Assembly: GCA_036501535.1 (NCBI GenBank) | Contig: DASYAE010000146.1 | Coordinates: forward strand, 1-6,798 | Origin: DASYAE01 sp036501535 | Lineage (GTDB): Bacteria; Actinomycetota; Actinomycetes; Streptomycetales; Catenulisporaceae | Reading direction: 5' to 3' | DNA length: 6,798 nt | Shown here: one piece after another, positions 1 to 6,627 of the stretch | How the letters are laid out: each line of letters begins with the position of its first letter | Position numbering within the stretch: position 1 is the first letter of the stretch | Notes under the pieces: model-generated | Seen by the model: only the letters and a program-made list of their open reading frames with translations | Databases searched by the model: none | What the model was told of the DNA's origin: nothing | Program-made: the position numbers and the translations under genes

Positions 1-73
1 GATCCGGGCGGCGCGCCGGCGCCCACGGTGGCGCATGTTTCGCAGAGTCTTCCTTCAGGATGGGATTAAGGAC
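1..73. other. left-edge upstream stretch, no gene called
   Basis: The first 30 bases are very GC-rich and contain a 10-bp palindrome at 9-18. Bases 32-73 are clearly richer in A and T, which looks like untranslated leader rather than gene. One frame runs open from base 1 to a TAA at 67-69, so an upstream gene could in principle end 4 nt before the next start. Only about 3 of its last 11 codons end in G or C, so I do not call it. No convincing -35/-10 pair is visible, and the operon promoter may lie further left. Confidence 0.4.
57..64 (+). promoter_or_regulatory. Shine-Dalgarno site that decides the lipoprotein start
   Basis: The purine-rich stretch AGGATGGG ends 9 nt before the ATG at 74. 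The upstream in-frame ATG at 35 has only GGTGG three bases ahead of it. The site therefore supports starting the solute-binding protein at 74. Confidence 0.55.
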
Positions 74-1162
74 ATGGAGTCAGCAACGGCGCGGCTCACC
101 GGACCGCGGCGCAACAAACACCTCGTGGCCATAGGCGCCACAGTGGCCGCGGCGGTCCTGGCGGCCGCCGGATGCAGTTCTTCGGGATCGGGATCGGGCT
201 CGTCGTCGTCCGGCGGCGGCTCGGTGACGATCGGCGTGACACCGGCCCAGATCACCTTCGCCCCGGTGTTCCTGGCCCAGGCCGCCGGCTACTTCAAGGA
301 CGAGGGGATCACGGTCAAGCTGGTCAGCCTCTCCAACGGCACGACCGAACTGGCCGCGCTGCTCGGCGGCGACGTCGACGTCATCGCCGGCTCGGGCGGC
401 ACCTTCGCCAACGCGACCGCCAAGGGCGGCGCCATGGTCTCGGTGCTGGGGCTGGCGCAGATGAGCGAAGAGGTCTGCGTCATGAAGTCGTGGGCGCAGG
501 GCAAGGGCATCACCGCGAGCTCCTCGGTGCACGCCCGGCTGCAGGCGCTCTCCGGCTCCGTGCTCGGCGACACCAGCGCCGGGTCGAGCTCGCAGACCGA
601 CTTCGAGTACCTGCTCAAGACCTACGGCGGGGTCAACCCGCAGGGCGGCGTGACCTTCACCTCGACCGGCAGCCCGGGCGGCGCCGAGGCCGCGCTGGAG
701 ACGGGGAAGATCAGCGCCTTCCTGCTCTCCCCGCCCACCTGCGAGTCCGTGGCCGGCTCGGAGGTGCTGGTCACCCCGGAGCAGGTGGACACGTTCAAGG
801 CGATGATCAACAACGTGCTGTTCACCAAGTCCTCGTACGCGTCGGGCAACGCGACGCTGCTCGGCAAGGCGGTCACCGCGGTGGCCCGCGCGGAGAACTA
901 CGAGACCGCCAACCCGTCCGCGACCGCGCAGGAGATCAAGAGCTCGTATCCGTCCGGCACCGTCTCGCTGCTGACCGACGCGCTCAAGACCGTCTCCGCG
1001 CGGGTGCCGAAGAACGGCGCGATGACCGAGTCGATGTGGCAGGCCACCAGTCAGATGCTGGTCGGCGCGGGCGACATCAGTAACCCGCTCAACGCCGCTG
1101 AGGGCGCCCTCTGGACGAACAAGTACATCGACCTGTCCTATCTCAGCTCGCATGCATCGTGA
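74..1162 (+). CDS. ABC transporter substrate-binding lipoprotein, NMT1/SsuA-like
   Basis: This 362-residue protein is the extracytoplasmic receptor of an ABC importer. Residues 1-33 form a lipoprotein signal: a basic n-region with RRNKH, a hydrophobic stretch LVAIGATVAAAVLAAAG, then the lipidated Cys34 (AAGC lipobox). A Ser/Gly linker (35-50) tethers the binding domain to the membrane. Lobe I starts at VTIGV (51), followed by the family-typical pattern of APVFLAQAAGYFKDEGI and a GDVDV segment, as in the NMT1/THI5-like and sulfonate/taurine/nitrate-binding families. Cys135 and Cys223 are the only other cysteines and could pair. The start at 74 is preferred over ATG 35 because of its ribosome site and because 35 would give an over-long signal. 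It is the first gene visible in the unit; its permease and ATPase are not in the window. The ligand cannot be read from sequence: pyrimidines, sulfonates or other small acids are all possible. Confidence 0.88.
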   Translation: MESATARLTGPRRNKHLVAIGATVAAAVLAAAGCSSSGSGSGSSSSGGGSVTIGVTPAQITFAPVFLAQAAGYFKDEGITVKLVSLSNGTTELAALLGGDVDVIAGSGGTFANATAKGGAMVSVLGLAQMSEEVCVMKSWAQGKGITASSSVHARLQALSGSVLGDTSAGSSSQTDFEYLLKTYGGVNPQGGVTFTSTGSPGGAEAALETGKISAFLLSPPTCESVAGSEVLVTPEQVDTFKAMINNVLFTKSSYASGNATLLGKAVTAVARAENYETANPSATAQEIKSSYPSGTVSLLTDALKTVSARVPKNGAMTESMWQATSQMLVGAGDISNPLNAAEGALWTNKYIDLSYLSSHAS

Positions 1163-1170
1163 CGAACGGC

Positions 1171-1197
1171 GCCGGCGGCGCACCGCGCGCCGCCGGC
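1171..1197 (+). terminator. perfect GC-rich hairpin between receptor and enzyme genes
   Basis: An 11-bp perfect inverted repeat (arms 1171-1181 and 1187-1197, loop ACCGC) lies 8 nt after the receptor stop codon. No T-run follows, so it is not a classical intrinsic terminator. By known precedent in ABC-importer operons, such a hairpin could protect the receptor mRNA from 3' decay or partly terminate, giving more receptor than enzyme. That role is inference; the fold itself is directly visible. Confidence 0.5.
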
Positions 1198-1216
1198 CCC
1201 GCTGATTGGGGTTGAC

Positions 1217-2851
1217 GTGTCAGACACCGCGAACGCGGACACCGAGAACACTGCCTCCGTGATCGCCCGGGCGCTGGCCCAATCGGGCGTACGGGCACTG
1301 TTCACCTATCCGGGCGATCCGACGATCGAGCTGATGGAGCAGAGCCGCCGGCTCGGCACCGACGTCGTGCTCGCCCGGCGCGAGGGGTCCGCGGCGTTCA
1401 TGGCGGAGGCGGCGGCGATGGCCACCGGCGGGGTCGGCGCCTGCCTGTCCACCCTCGGGCCCGGCTCGACCGCGCTGGTCAACGGCGTGGCCGCGGCGAC
1501 GCTCGACCGGGTGCCGGTGATCGCGGTGTCCGGCCAGATCGAGACCGCGCGCCAGGCCGTGTTCACCCACCAGGTCGTCGAGCACGAGGCGCTCTACCGC
1601 CCGGTGACCAAGTGGGCCGGCCGGGTCGAGGCCAACGCGGCCGCGATCACCATGCGCAAGGCGATCCGGGTGGCCACCGCCGAGCGCCCCGGCGCCGTCC
1701 ACCTGACCTGCGCGGCCGACACGTTCACACAGGCGGCGTCGGACAGCGCGTTCACCGCGCCGCCGACCGAGCCGGCCGGCGGGTCGGTCCAGGTCTTCCG
1801 CACGCCCGGCGCCGCCGCCGACCCGCACCGGATGCTGGCCGCGGCCCGCCGCCCGCTGCTGCTCGTCGGCATCGGCGCGACACGGTGTTCGGCCTCTGAC
1901 GCGGTGGCGCGGCTGGCCGAGACGGTGCAGATGCCGGTCGTGGTCGCGCCGATGGCGAAGGGCGTGCTCGACGAGGCGTCGCCGTGGTTCGCCGGCGTGC
2001 TCGACATGGCCTGCAACACCACGGTGTGGGACCTGGTCCGGTCCAGCGACCTGATCGTCACGGCCGGATTCGACCCGGTGGAGCTGATCAAGCCGTGGAG
2101 CGTCGAGGCGCCCGTGCTCCACGTGGACACCACGCCGAACGCCGACCAGGTGTATCGCAGCGACCTGGAACTCGTCGGGCACGTCGGCCGGGTGCTGGAC
2201 TGGCTCGCGGACGAGTGCGACGGCGCGCCGCGCTGGACCGAGGCCGAGGTGGCGGCCCACCGGGCGCGGCTGCGCGACGCCTACTACGCGGGCCGGGTGG
2301 CCGGCCGGCTCAACCCGACCGACGTGGTCGACTGCGTGCGCCGGGCCAGCCCCGCGGACACCATCGCGACCTGCGACGTCGGCTCGCACAAGCTGCTGGT
2401 CGGACAGGGCTGGACCACGTCCACCCCGCGCAGCGTGCTGATGACCAACGGCCTGTCCGCGATGGGCTTCGGGGTGCCCGCCGCCATCGCGGCCAAGATC
2501 ATGTTCCCCGAGCGGCCGGTCGTCGCGATGGTCGGCGACGGCGGATTCGCGATGACGGCCACCGAGATCCGGCTGGCCGCGGCCCGGCGGCTGGGCATCG
2601 TGTTCGTGGTCTTCGTCGATGGGAGCCTCAACCGGATCCAGCTGAAGCAGAACGTGCTGAACTATCCGAGCACTGCGACGCTGTTCGAGGACACCGACCT
2701 GGTCGGGCTGGCCCGGGCGCTGGACTGCGACGGCGAGCGGGCGGAGAGCACCGAGCAGCTCGACAAGGTGCTGACCCGGACCCGGGGGCTCGAGCGCCCG
2801 TTGGTGGTCGAGGCCCGGATCGACCCGGCCCAGTACGAATCACAGTTCTGA
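1217..2851 (+). CDS. ThDP-dependent enzyme, acetolactate synthase/2-oxoacid decarboxylase superfamily
   Basis: This 544-residue cytoplasmic enzyme has the normal three-domain length of the family: a pyrimidine-binding domain (about 11-180), a central Rossmann-like domain (about 200-335), and a pyrophosphate-binding domain (about 365-535). Glu56 in RREGSAAFMA matches the conserved glutamate that activates the thiamine ring. The ThDP/Mg2+ motif starts at Gly440-Asp441-Gly442. Twenty-seven residues after Asp441, where most relatives have Asn, there is Asp468 in VDGSLNRIQLKQ. The GTG start follows a GGGG stretch by 5 nt, a modest ribosome site. The next gene begins 14 nt after the stop. Reactions known in the superfamily include non-oxidative decarboxylation of 2-oxoacids and carboligation. 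Lying next to an aldehyde dehydrogenase, decarboxylation to an aldehyde is the more attractive reading. I see no reason to call it the biosynthetic acetolactate synthase: no regulatory-subunit gene follows. Confidence 0.88.
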   Translation: MSDTANADTENTASVIARALAQSGVRALFTYPGDPTIELMEQSRRLGTDVVLARREGSAAFMAEAAAMATGGVGACLSTLGPGSTALVNGVAAATLDRVPVIAVSGQIETARQAVFTHQVVEHEALYRPVTKWAGRVEANAAAITMRKAIRVATAERPGAVHLTCAADTFTQAASDSAFTAPPTEPAGGSVQVFRTPGAAADPHRMLAAARRPLLLVGIGATRCSASDAVARLAETVQMPVVVAPMAKGVLDEASPWFAGVLDMACNTTVWDLVRSSDLIVTAGFDPVELIKPWSVEAPVLHVDTTPNADQVYRSDLELVGHVGRVLDWLADECDGAPRWTEAEVAAHRARLRDAYYAGRVAGRLNPTDVVDCVRRASPADTIATCDVGSHKLLVGQGWTTSTPRSVLMTNGLSAMGFGVPAAIAAKIMFPERPVVAMVGDGGFAMTATEIRLAAARRLGIVFVVFVDGSLNRIQLKQNVLNYPSTATLFEDTDLVGLARALDCDGERAESTEQLDKVLTRTRGLERPLVVEARIDPAQYESQF

Positions 2852-2865
2852 GGACGGTTCGCCTG

Positions 2866-4272
2866 ATGCGCAACGACACCGAGACCGGCACTGGCAGCGG
2901 CACTGGCACCGAGACCGGAACCGTGGCCGAGCGGCTGGCGGGCTTGGCCCTCTCGATCCGGGCCCGCGGCCTCGACGCGGGGGAGTCGCACGCCGCCGCC
3001 CGAGCCGTCGTGGACTGGTTCTCCGCCACGATCCCCGGCAGCGCCATGCCGCCGGCTCAAATCCTTACCGAGGCCCTGCTCGATTCTGAGGAGGAGGGTC
3101 CCGCGCGCCTGGTCGCCACCGGCCGGCGCGCCCCGGTCCGCACGGCCGCGCTGGTGAACGCCGTCGCCTCGCACACCGCAGAGCTCGACGACATCTACCG
3201 GGACGGGATCTACCACCCCGGATCGCCGACCGTCGCCGCGGCCCTCGCGCTCGGCGAGCGCCTCGACGCCTCCGGCGCCGACCTGCTGCGCGCCGTGGCG
3301 GTCGGCTACGAGATCGGCGACCGGGTCTCGGCCGCGGTCAACCCCGCGCACTACCGGTTCTGGCACACCACCGGCACGATCGGCACCCTCGGCGCGGCCT
3401 GCGCGGCGGCCGACCTGCTGGGGCTGGACCGCACCGCGTTCGCGCACGCGGTCGCCACCGCCACGACCATGGCCGCAGGACTCCAGCAGGCCTTCCGCTC
3501 GGACGCGATGAGCAAGCCGCTGCACGCCGGGCACGCCGCCGAGGCGGGCCTGCTGGCCGCGCTCGCCGCCGGTCGCGGCTACACCGGAGCCCTCGACGTC
3601 CTCGAGGGCGCGGCCGGATTCGGCGCCGGCCTGGCCGGCTCGCCGGACTGGTCCGCCGCGGTCGCCGATCCGGGCCGCGCGCTGCTGATCGGCGAGGCGA
3701 CCGTGAAGAACCACGCCTGCTGCGGCCACACCTTCGCGGCCGTGGACGGCGCCCTGCAGCTGCGCGGCGAGGGGCTGGATCCGCGCGACGTCGCAGCCAT
3801 CGAAGTGCGCACCTACACGACGGCGACGCGGGTGGCCGGGAACGCCGAGCCCAGAACCGAGTTCGAGGCCAAGTTCAGCACCTCCTACTGCGTCGCGGCG
3901 GCGCTTCGGCTCGGCTCGGTCCGGCTGCGCGCGTTCGAGCCCTCGAGCCTCGGGGATCCGGGCATCAGGGACCTGGCCCGGCGGATCACCGTGGTCGCCG
4001 ACGACGCGATGGAACAGGCGTTCCCGCGGCAGCGGCAGGCGACGGTGACGGTCCGGCTGGCCGACGGGACCACCCGGTCGGCGCATCGCAGCACCCGCAA
4101 AGGCGACCCGGACGATCCGCTCACCGATGCCGAGCTGACCGAGAAGTTCACCGAGCTCAGCACGCCGGTGCTGGGGTCCGGCCGGACCGCGCGACTCGCC
4201 GACGCGCTGTGGAACGCGGCCGGGGCGAAGACGCTGAGCGAGCTGCCGATCGGCGGCGAGGAGGCCCGATGA
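2866..4272 (+). CDS. MmgE/PrpD family protein (dehydratase or decarboxylase)
   Basis: This 468-residue protein belongs to the family of 2-methylcitrate dehydratase (PrpD) and cis-aconitate decarboxylase, which run to about 480 residues. Conserved family landmarks are ELDD (Asp108/109), HPGSP (His117), FWHTTG (His167), SKPLHAGHAAE (Lys217, His220), KNHACCGH (281-288) and FSTSYCVA (Tyr341). Their order matches the charged pocket described for cis-aconitate decarboxylase (Asp, His, His, Lys, His, Tyr), so the active site looks intact. The start has GAGGA 11 nt upstream, overlapping the previous stop. The first 19 residues are a low-complexity Thr/Gly/Glu tail; a GTG at 2923 would remove it but lacks a good ribosome site. 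No methylcitrate synthase or lyase lies nearby, so a role in the methylcitrate cycle is unlikely. The substrate is probably a hydroxy- or unsaturated polycarboxylate, by inference from the family. Confidence 0.88.
   Translation: MRNDTETGTGSGTGTETGTVAERLAGLALSIRARGLDAGESHAAARAVVDWFSATIPGSAMPPAQILTEALLDSEEEGPARLVATGRRAPVRTAALVNAVASHTAELDDIYRDGIYHPGSPTVAAALALGERLDASGADLLRAVAVGYEIGDRVSAAVNPAHYRFWHTTGTIGTLGAACAAADLLGLDRTAFAHAVATATTMAAGLQQAFRSDAMSKPLHAGHAAEAGLLAALAAGRGYTGALDVLEGAAGFGAGLAGSPDWSAAVADPGRALLIGEATVKNHACCGHTFAAVDGALQLRGEGLDPRDVAAIEVRTYTTATRVAGNAEPRTEFEAKFSTSYCVAAALRLGSVRLRAFEPSSLGDPGIRDLARRITVVADDAMEQAFPRQRQATVTVRLADGTTRSAHRSTRKGDPDDPLTDAELTEKFTELSTPVLGSGRTARLADALWNAAGAKTLSELPIGGEEAR
2878..2918 (+). 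repeat. short direct repeats coding a Thr/Gly/Glu tail
   Basis: ACCGAGACCGG occurs at 2878-2888 and again at 2908-2918, 30 nt apart. Between them GGCACTGGCA occurs at 2887-2896 and 2899-2908, 12 nt apart. All periods are multiples of three, so copies could be gained or lost without breaking the frame. The repeats encode the low-complexity N-terminal tail of the MmgE/PrpD protein. Confidence 0.7.
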
Positions 4273-5720
4273 AGAACCCTGATGATGCTGGCGACCTCGC
4301 CGCGGTTCGGCCGTTCTACGGCGGCGACTGGCACGACACGGAGCACGCCGACGTACTGGCCGACAAGTTCACCGACCGCCCCGTCGCCCGGGTCGGCCGG
4401 GTGGCGAAGCAGCAGGTCGGCGAGGCCGTCGCAGGCCTCGTCGACGGTCAGGCGCGCTGCCGCTGGTCCCCGCGCGCCCGCGCCGACGCGCTGGTCCGCG
4501 CCGCGCAGCTGATGCGCGAGCAGCTGGACGACTTCGTCGCGACCATCGTGGCGGACACCGGCTTCACCGTCACCGACGCGGCCCGCGAGGCCCAGCGCGC
4601 CGCCGAGACCCTGCTGCTCTCCGGCGAGGAGGCCAAGCGCCTGGACGGCGAGATGGTGCCTCTCGGCGGGGCACCCGGCGGCGGCGGGCAGCGGATCGGC
4701 TTCACCGTCTTCCACCCGGTCGGCGTCGTGTGCGCGATCAGCCCCTTCAACTCGCCTCTCAACACCCTGCTGCACAAGGTCGCCCCGGCCCTGGCCGCCG
4801 GCAACGCGGTGGTCGTCAAGCCGGCGTCGCAGACCCCGCAGACCGCCGACCGGCTGCTGCGCCTGCTGCTGGAGGCCGGCGTGCCGGCCGAGCTGATGGC
4901 GTTCGTGTACGGCGGCGGCAGCGACGTGGGCCAGTGGCTGCTGGACGATCCGCGGCCGGCGTTCTACGCCTTCACCGGCAGCACCGAGGTCGGCCGGCAC
5001 ATCCACCGCAGCGTCGGGCTGCGCCGCACCCAGCTGGAGATGGGCAGCCTGTCGAGCACCATCCTCTGCGCGGACGGCAATCTCGAGGCGGCCCTGCCCC
5101 TGGTCGTCAACGCGGCGTTCCGCAAGGCCGGCCAGGTCTGCACGTCGGTCCAGCGCCTCTACGTCGAGCGCGGCGTGCTCGGCGCGGTGCGGGACGAACT
5201 GGAGAAGGCGCTGCGCGTACGCGTCGCCGGCGACCCGTCCCGGCCGGACACCTTCGTCGGCCCGCTGATCAGTCCGGCCGAGGCGCAACGGGTCGACGAC
5301 TGGATCGAGCGCGCGGTGTCGGCCGGCGCGGAACTGGTCACCGGAGGCACCCGCACGGGCAACGTCGTCGCGCCGACCGTGCTGGCCAACGTGAACGCGG
5401 ACATGGCGGTCATGTCGCGGGAGATCTTCGGCCCGGTCGTGGTCCTCCGGCCCTTCGACGACCTCGACGAGGCGATCGACGAGGTCAACGACACGCCCTA
5501 CGGCCTGGCCGCCGGGATCTTCACCCGGAGCATCAACCGGGCACTGGCCGCCGCAGACCGGCTGCACATGGGCTCGGTGCACATCAACGAGACCTCGAGC
5601 AGCCGGGTGGATCTGATGCCGTACACCGGGGCGAAGCTGAGCGGCATGGGCCGCGAGGGCCCGCGCTATGCCATCCGCGAGATGAGCGAGGAGCGTCTGG
5701 TGACGCTCGGCCCGGCGTGA
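4269..5720 (+). CDS. NAD(P)-dependent aldehyde dehydrogenase
   Basis: This 483-residue cytoplasmic enzyme oxidises an aldehyde to a carboxylate. It shows the whole catalytic set: Asn161 in SPFNSPLN, Lys184 in VVVKPAS for cofactor binding, the FTGSTEVG nucleotide loop (235-242), the general base Glu257 in LEMGS, the nucleophile Cys291 in AGQVCTSVQR, and EIFGPV (385-390) for cofactor ribose. The AGQVC-SVQR-YVE pattern resembles the lactaldehyde/phosphonoacetaldehyde/semialdehyde branch of the superfamily rather than betaine-aldehyde or retinal types; this is by recall and not tested. The usual ELGG is replaced by EMGS. The ATG overlaps the previous TGA (ATGA), with GAGGAGG at 4258-4264 inside the upstream gene, so translation is probably coupled. 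In context it would oxidise the aldehyde made by the ThDP enzyme. Confidence 0.92.
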   Translation: MKNPDDAGDLAAVRPFYGGDWHDTEHADVLADKFTDRPVARVGRVAKQQVGEAVAGLVDGQARCRWSPRARADALVRAAQLMREQLDDFVATIVADTGFTVTDAAREAQRAAETLLLSGEEAKRLDGEMVPLGGAPGGGGQRIGFTVFHPVGVVCAISPFNSPLNTLLHKVAPALAAGNAVVVKPASQTPQTADRLLRLLLEAGVPAELMAFVYGGGSDVGQWLLDDPRPAFYAFTGSTEVGRHIHRSVGLRRTQLEMGSLSSTILCADGNLEAALPLVVNAAFRKAGQVCTSVQRLYVERGVLGAVRDELEKALRVRVAGDPSRPDTFVGPLISPAEAQRVDDWIERAVSAGAELVTGGTRTGNVVAPTVLANVNADMAVMSREIFGPVVVLRPFDDLDEAIDEVNDTPYGLAAGIFTRSINRALAAADRLHMGSVHINETSSSRVDLMPYTGAKLSGMGREGPRYAIREMSEERLVTLGPA

Positions 5721-5727
5721 CGGGCCG
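5708..5727 (+). repeat. hairpin spanning the aldehyde dehydrogenase stop codon
   Basis: A perfect 7-bp inverted repeat (5708-5714 with 5721-5727) encloses a 6-nt loop that contains the TGA stop. No T-run follows. It may mark the end of the enzyme operon or weaken read-through into the regulator. It is short and could be chance in GC-rich DNA. Confidence 0.35.
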
Positions 5728-5758
5728 TCCGGTCCGGCGATTGCGCTGGTCGATCAAG

Positions 5759-5765
5759 GTATACT
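5759..5765 (+). promoter_or_regulatory. candidate -10 box with overlapping GTATAC palindrome, regulator promoter
   Basis: TATACT at 5760-5765 matches five of six bases of the main sigma factor -10 consensus and stands out in this GC-rich region. No good -35 box sits 16-19 nt upstream; TTGCGC at 5741-5746 is only 13 nt away. A start near 5772 would leave a leader of about 70 nt before the GTG at 5841. The 6-bp palindrome GTATAC at 5759-5764 overlaps it and resembles the core of some GntR-family operators, so the regulator may bind its own promoter. The symmetry does not extend further. Confidence 0.4.
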
Positions 5766-5790
5766 GGAGTGTGCAGGGTACTGATGCAAA

Positions 5791-5835
5791 TTGACGAGAG
5801 CGCAGTGGACGAGAACACAGTTGACGACCTGGGAG
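5791..5835 (+). repeat. three tandem 15-nt units in the regulator leader
   Basis: Units at 5791-5805, 5806-5820 and 5821-5835 each begin with T[TG]GACGA and end in AG. Units 1 and 2 agree at 12 of 15 bases; units 1 and 3 at 10 of 15. If translation began at ATG 5784 they would encode related acidic pentapeptides (IDESA, VDENT, VDDLG). About 58% of those codons end in G or C, well below the neighbouring genes, which favours untranslated leader. Confidence 0.45.
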
Positions 5836-5836
5836 G
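5831..5836 (+). promoter_or_regulatory. strong Shine-Dalgarno site that decides the regulator start
   Basis: GGGAGG lies 4 nt before the GTG at 5841 and is the best ribosome site in this gap. It favours GTG 5841 over the in-frame ATG 5784 and over the GTG at 5769, which lies upstream of the expected transcript start. Confidence 0.7.
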
Positions 5837-5840
5837 AACC

Positions 5841-6554
5841 GTGGCGGGTCGAACCGCACCGAACGCTTCGCCCGACGCCGCGGTGAGCGCTCCGGCCCGC
5901 GCCAAGGCCCCGGCGGCGAAGGACCGCGTCCCGCCGTACGAGATGCTGAAGGACGCGATCCTGTCCGGCGAGCTGGCGCCCGGCCGGACCCTGGTCGAGA
6001 CGCCGATCGCGGAATGGTGCGGCGTGAGCCGGACCCCGATCCGGGAGGCGTTCCGCCGGCTCGAGCAGGACGGCCTGATCCACCGCAAGGACGCCGTGCT
6101 CGTGGTGCGCGAGCGCAGCCCCGAGGACATCCTCGACGTCTACGAGACGCGCATCGTGCTGGAGGCGACCGCGGCCCGGGTCGCCGCGGAGCGCCGCACC
6201 GACCACGACGTCAGGCTGCTGCGGCTCATGGTGGAGCAGAGCCGGCACATCGAGGGCGGCGACCTGGCCACGATGGTCGAGGCGAACCGGCAGTTCCACC
6301 GGGCGATCTGGCGGGCGAGCCGGAACGAGTCCCTGGTCGACGCGCTCGACCGGCTGAACATGCACCTGGGCCGCTACCCGGAGACGACGCTCGGCTACCC
6401 CGGCCGCTGGCCGACCGCCTGCACCGAGCACGGACTGCTGGTCGACGCGATCGAGGCCCGCCGCCCGCGCAAGGCCTACACCATCGCCGAGCAGCACTTC
6501 TCCGAGGCCCGCGACATCCGCCTGGAGCTGTTCGCCAAAGACAGCAGGCTCTGA
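5841..6554 (+). CDS. GntR-family transcription regulator with FCD domain
   Basis: This 237-residue regulator has an Ala/Pro-rich N-terminal tail (1-30), a winged helix-turn-helix DNA-binding domain (about 31-92, with LVETPIAEWCGVSRTPIREAF at its core, residues 51-71), and an all-helical FCD ligand-binding domain (about 97-230). FCD landmarks are Arg104 in YETR, Asn149 and His153 in NRQFH, His197 in EHGLL, and His219 near the end. These four (Asn, His, His, His) match the usual metal site, with Asn where many members have Asp. Such proteins usually sense an organic acid and are released from DNA by it. The start was chosen from the GGGAGG site. It follows the enzyme genes by 120 nt with its own candidate promoter, so it is probably the local regulator of the operon, most often a repressor in this family. 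Confidence 0.9.
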   Translation: MAGRTAPNASPDAAVSAPARAKAPAAKDRVPPYEMLKDAILSGELAPGRTLVETPIAEWCGVSRTPIREAFRRLEQDGLIHRKDAVLVVRERSPEDILDVYETRIVLEATAARVAAERRTDHDVRLLRLMVEQSRHIEGGDLATMVEANRQFHRAIWRASRNESLVDALDRLNMHLGRYPETTLGYPGRWPTACTEHGLLVDAIEARRPRKAYTIAEQHFSEARDIRLELFAKDSRL

Positions 6555-6588
6555 ACGGGGTACCGCAGGAACCGGTGTCGGACCCCGT
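6555..6588 (+). terminator. candidate terminator directly after the regulator
   Basis: A perfect 7-bp stem (ACGGGGT at 6555-6561 with ACCCCGT at 6582-6588) starts at the base after the TGA stop. An inner CCG/CGG pairing (6563-6565 with 6579-6581) is possible. The following bases, CATTATC, are T-rich for this DNA but not a true T-run. A terminator for the regulator transcript is the likeliest role. Confidence 0.5.
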
Positions 6589-6627
6589 CATTATCAGACC
6601 TCTGGCAGCGCGTGTGTCCTGCGCCAT

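Noticed and set aside
1..69. End of an upstream gene in frame 1 stopping at TAA 67-69
   Set aside because: Third-position GC collapses in the last 11 codons, unlike all real genes here. It cannot be settled without sequence further left.
35..73. Earlier ATG for the solute-binding protein
   Set aside because: Its ribosome site is poor and it would place 46 residues before the lipid-bearing Cys, too long for a lipoprotein signal.
1984..2865. Extension of the MmgE/PrpD frame upstream to 1984 as one 762-residue protein
   Set aside because: The part before 2866 overlaps the ThDP gene out of frame and is low-complexity Arg/Gly sequence. ATG 2866 has a ribosome site and begins just after the ThDP stop.
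80..5582. Long minus-strand open frames opposite the enzymes and receptor (80-1183, 1220-2389, 2662-4086, 3885-5582)
   Set aside because: Their translations are rich in Arg, Gly, Ala, Pro and His with no family motifs, and each lies opposite a gene with clear motifs. They are frame shadows of high-GC coding DNA.
5791..5826. TTGACG at 5791 and 5821 as -35 boxes
   Set aside because: No -10-like hexamer lies 16-19 nt downstream of either; they are better explained as parts of the tandem units.
5769..5840. Earlier starts (GTG 5769 or ATG 5784) for the GntR regulator
   Set aside because: GTG 5769 lies upstream of the expected transcript start, and ATG 5784 has a weaker ribosome site and low-GC3 codons. 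GTG 5841 has GGGAGG at ideal spacing.
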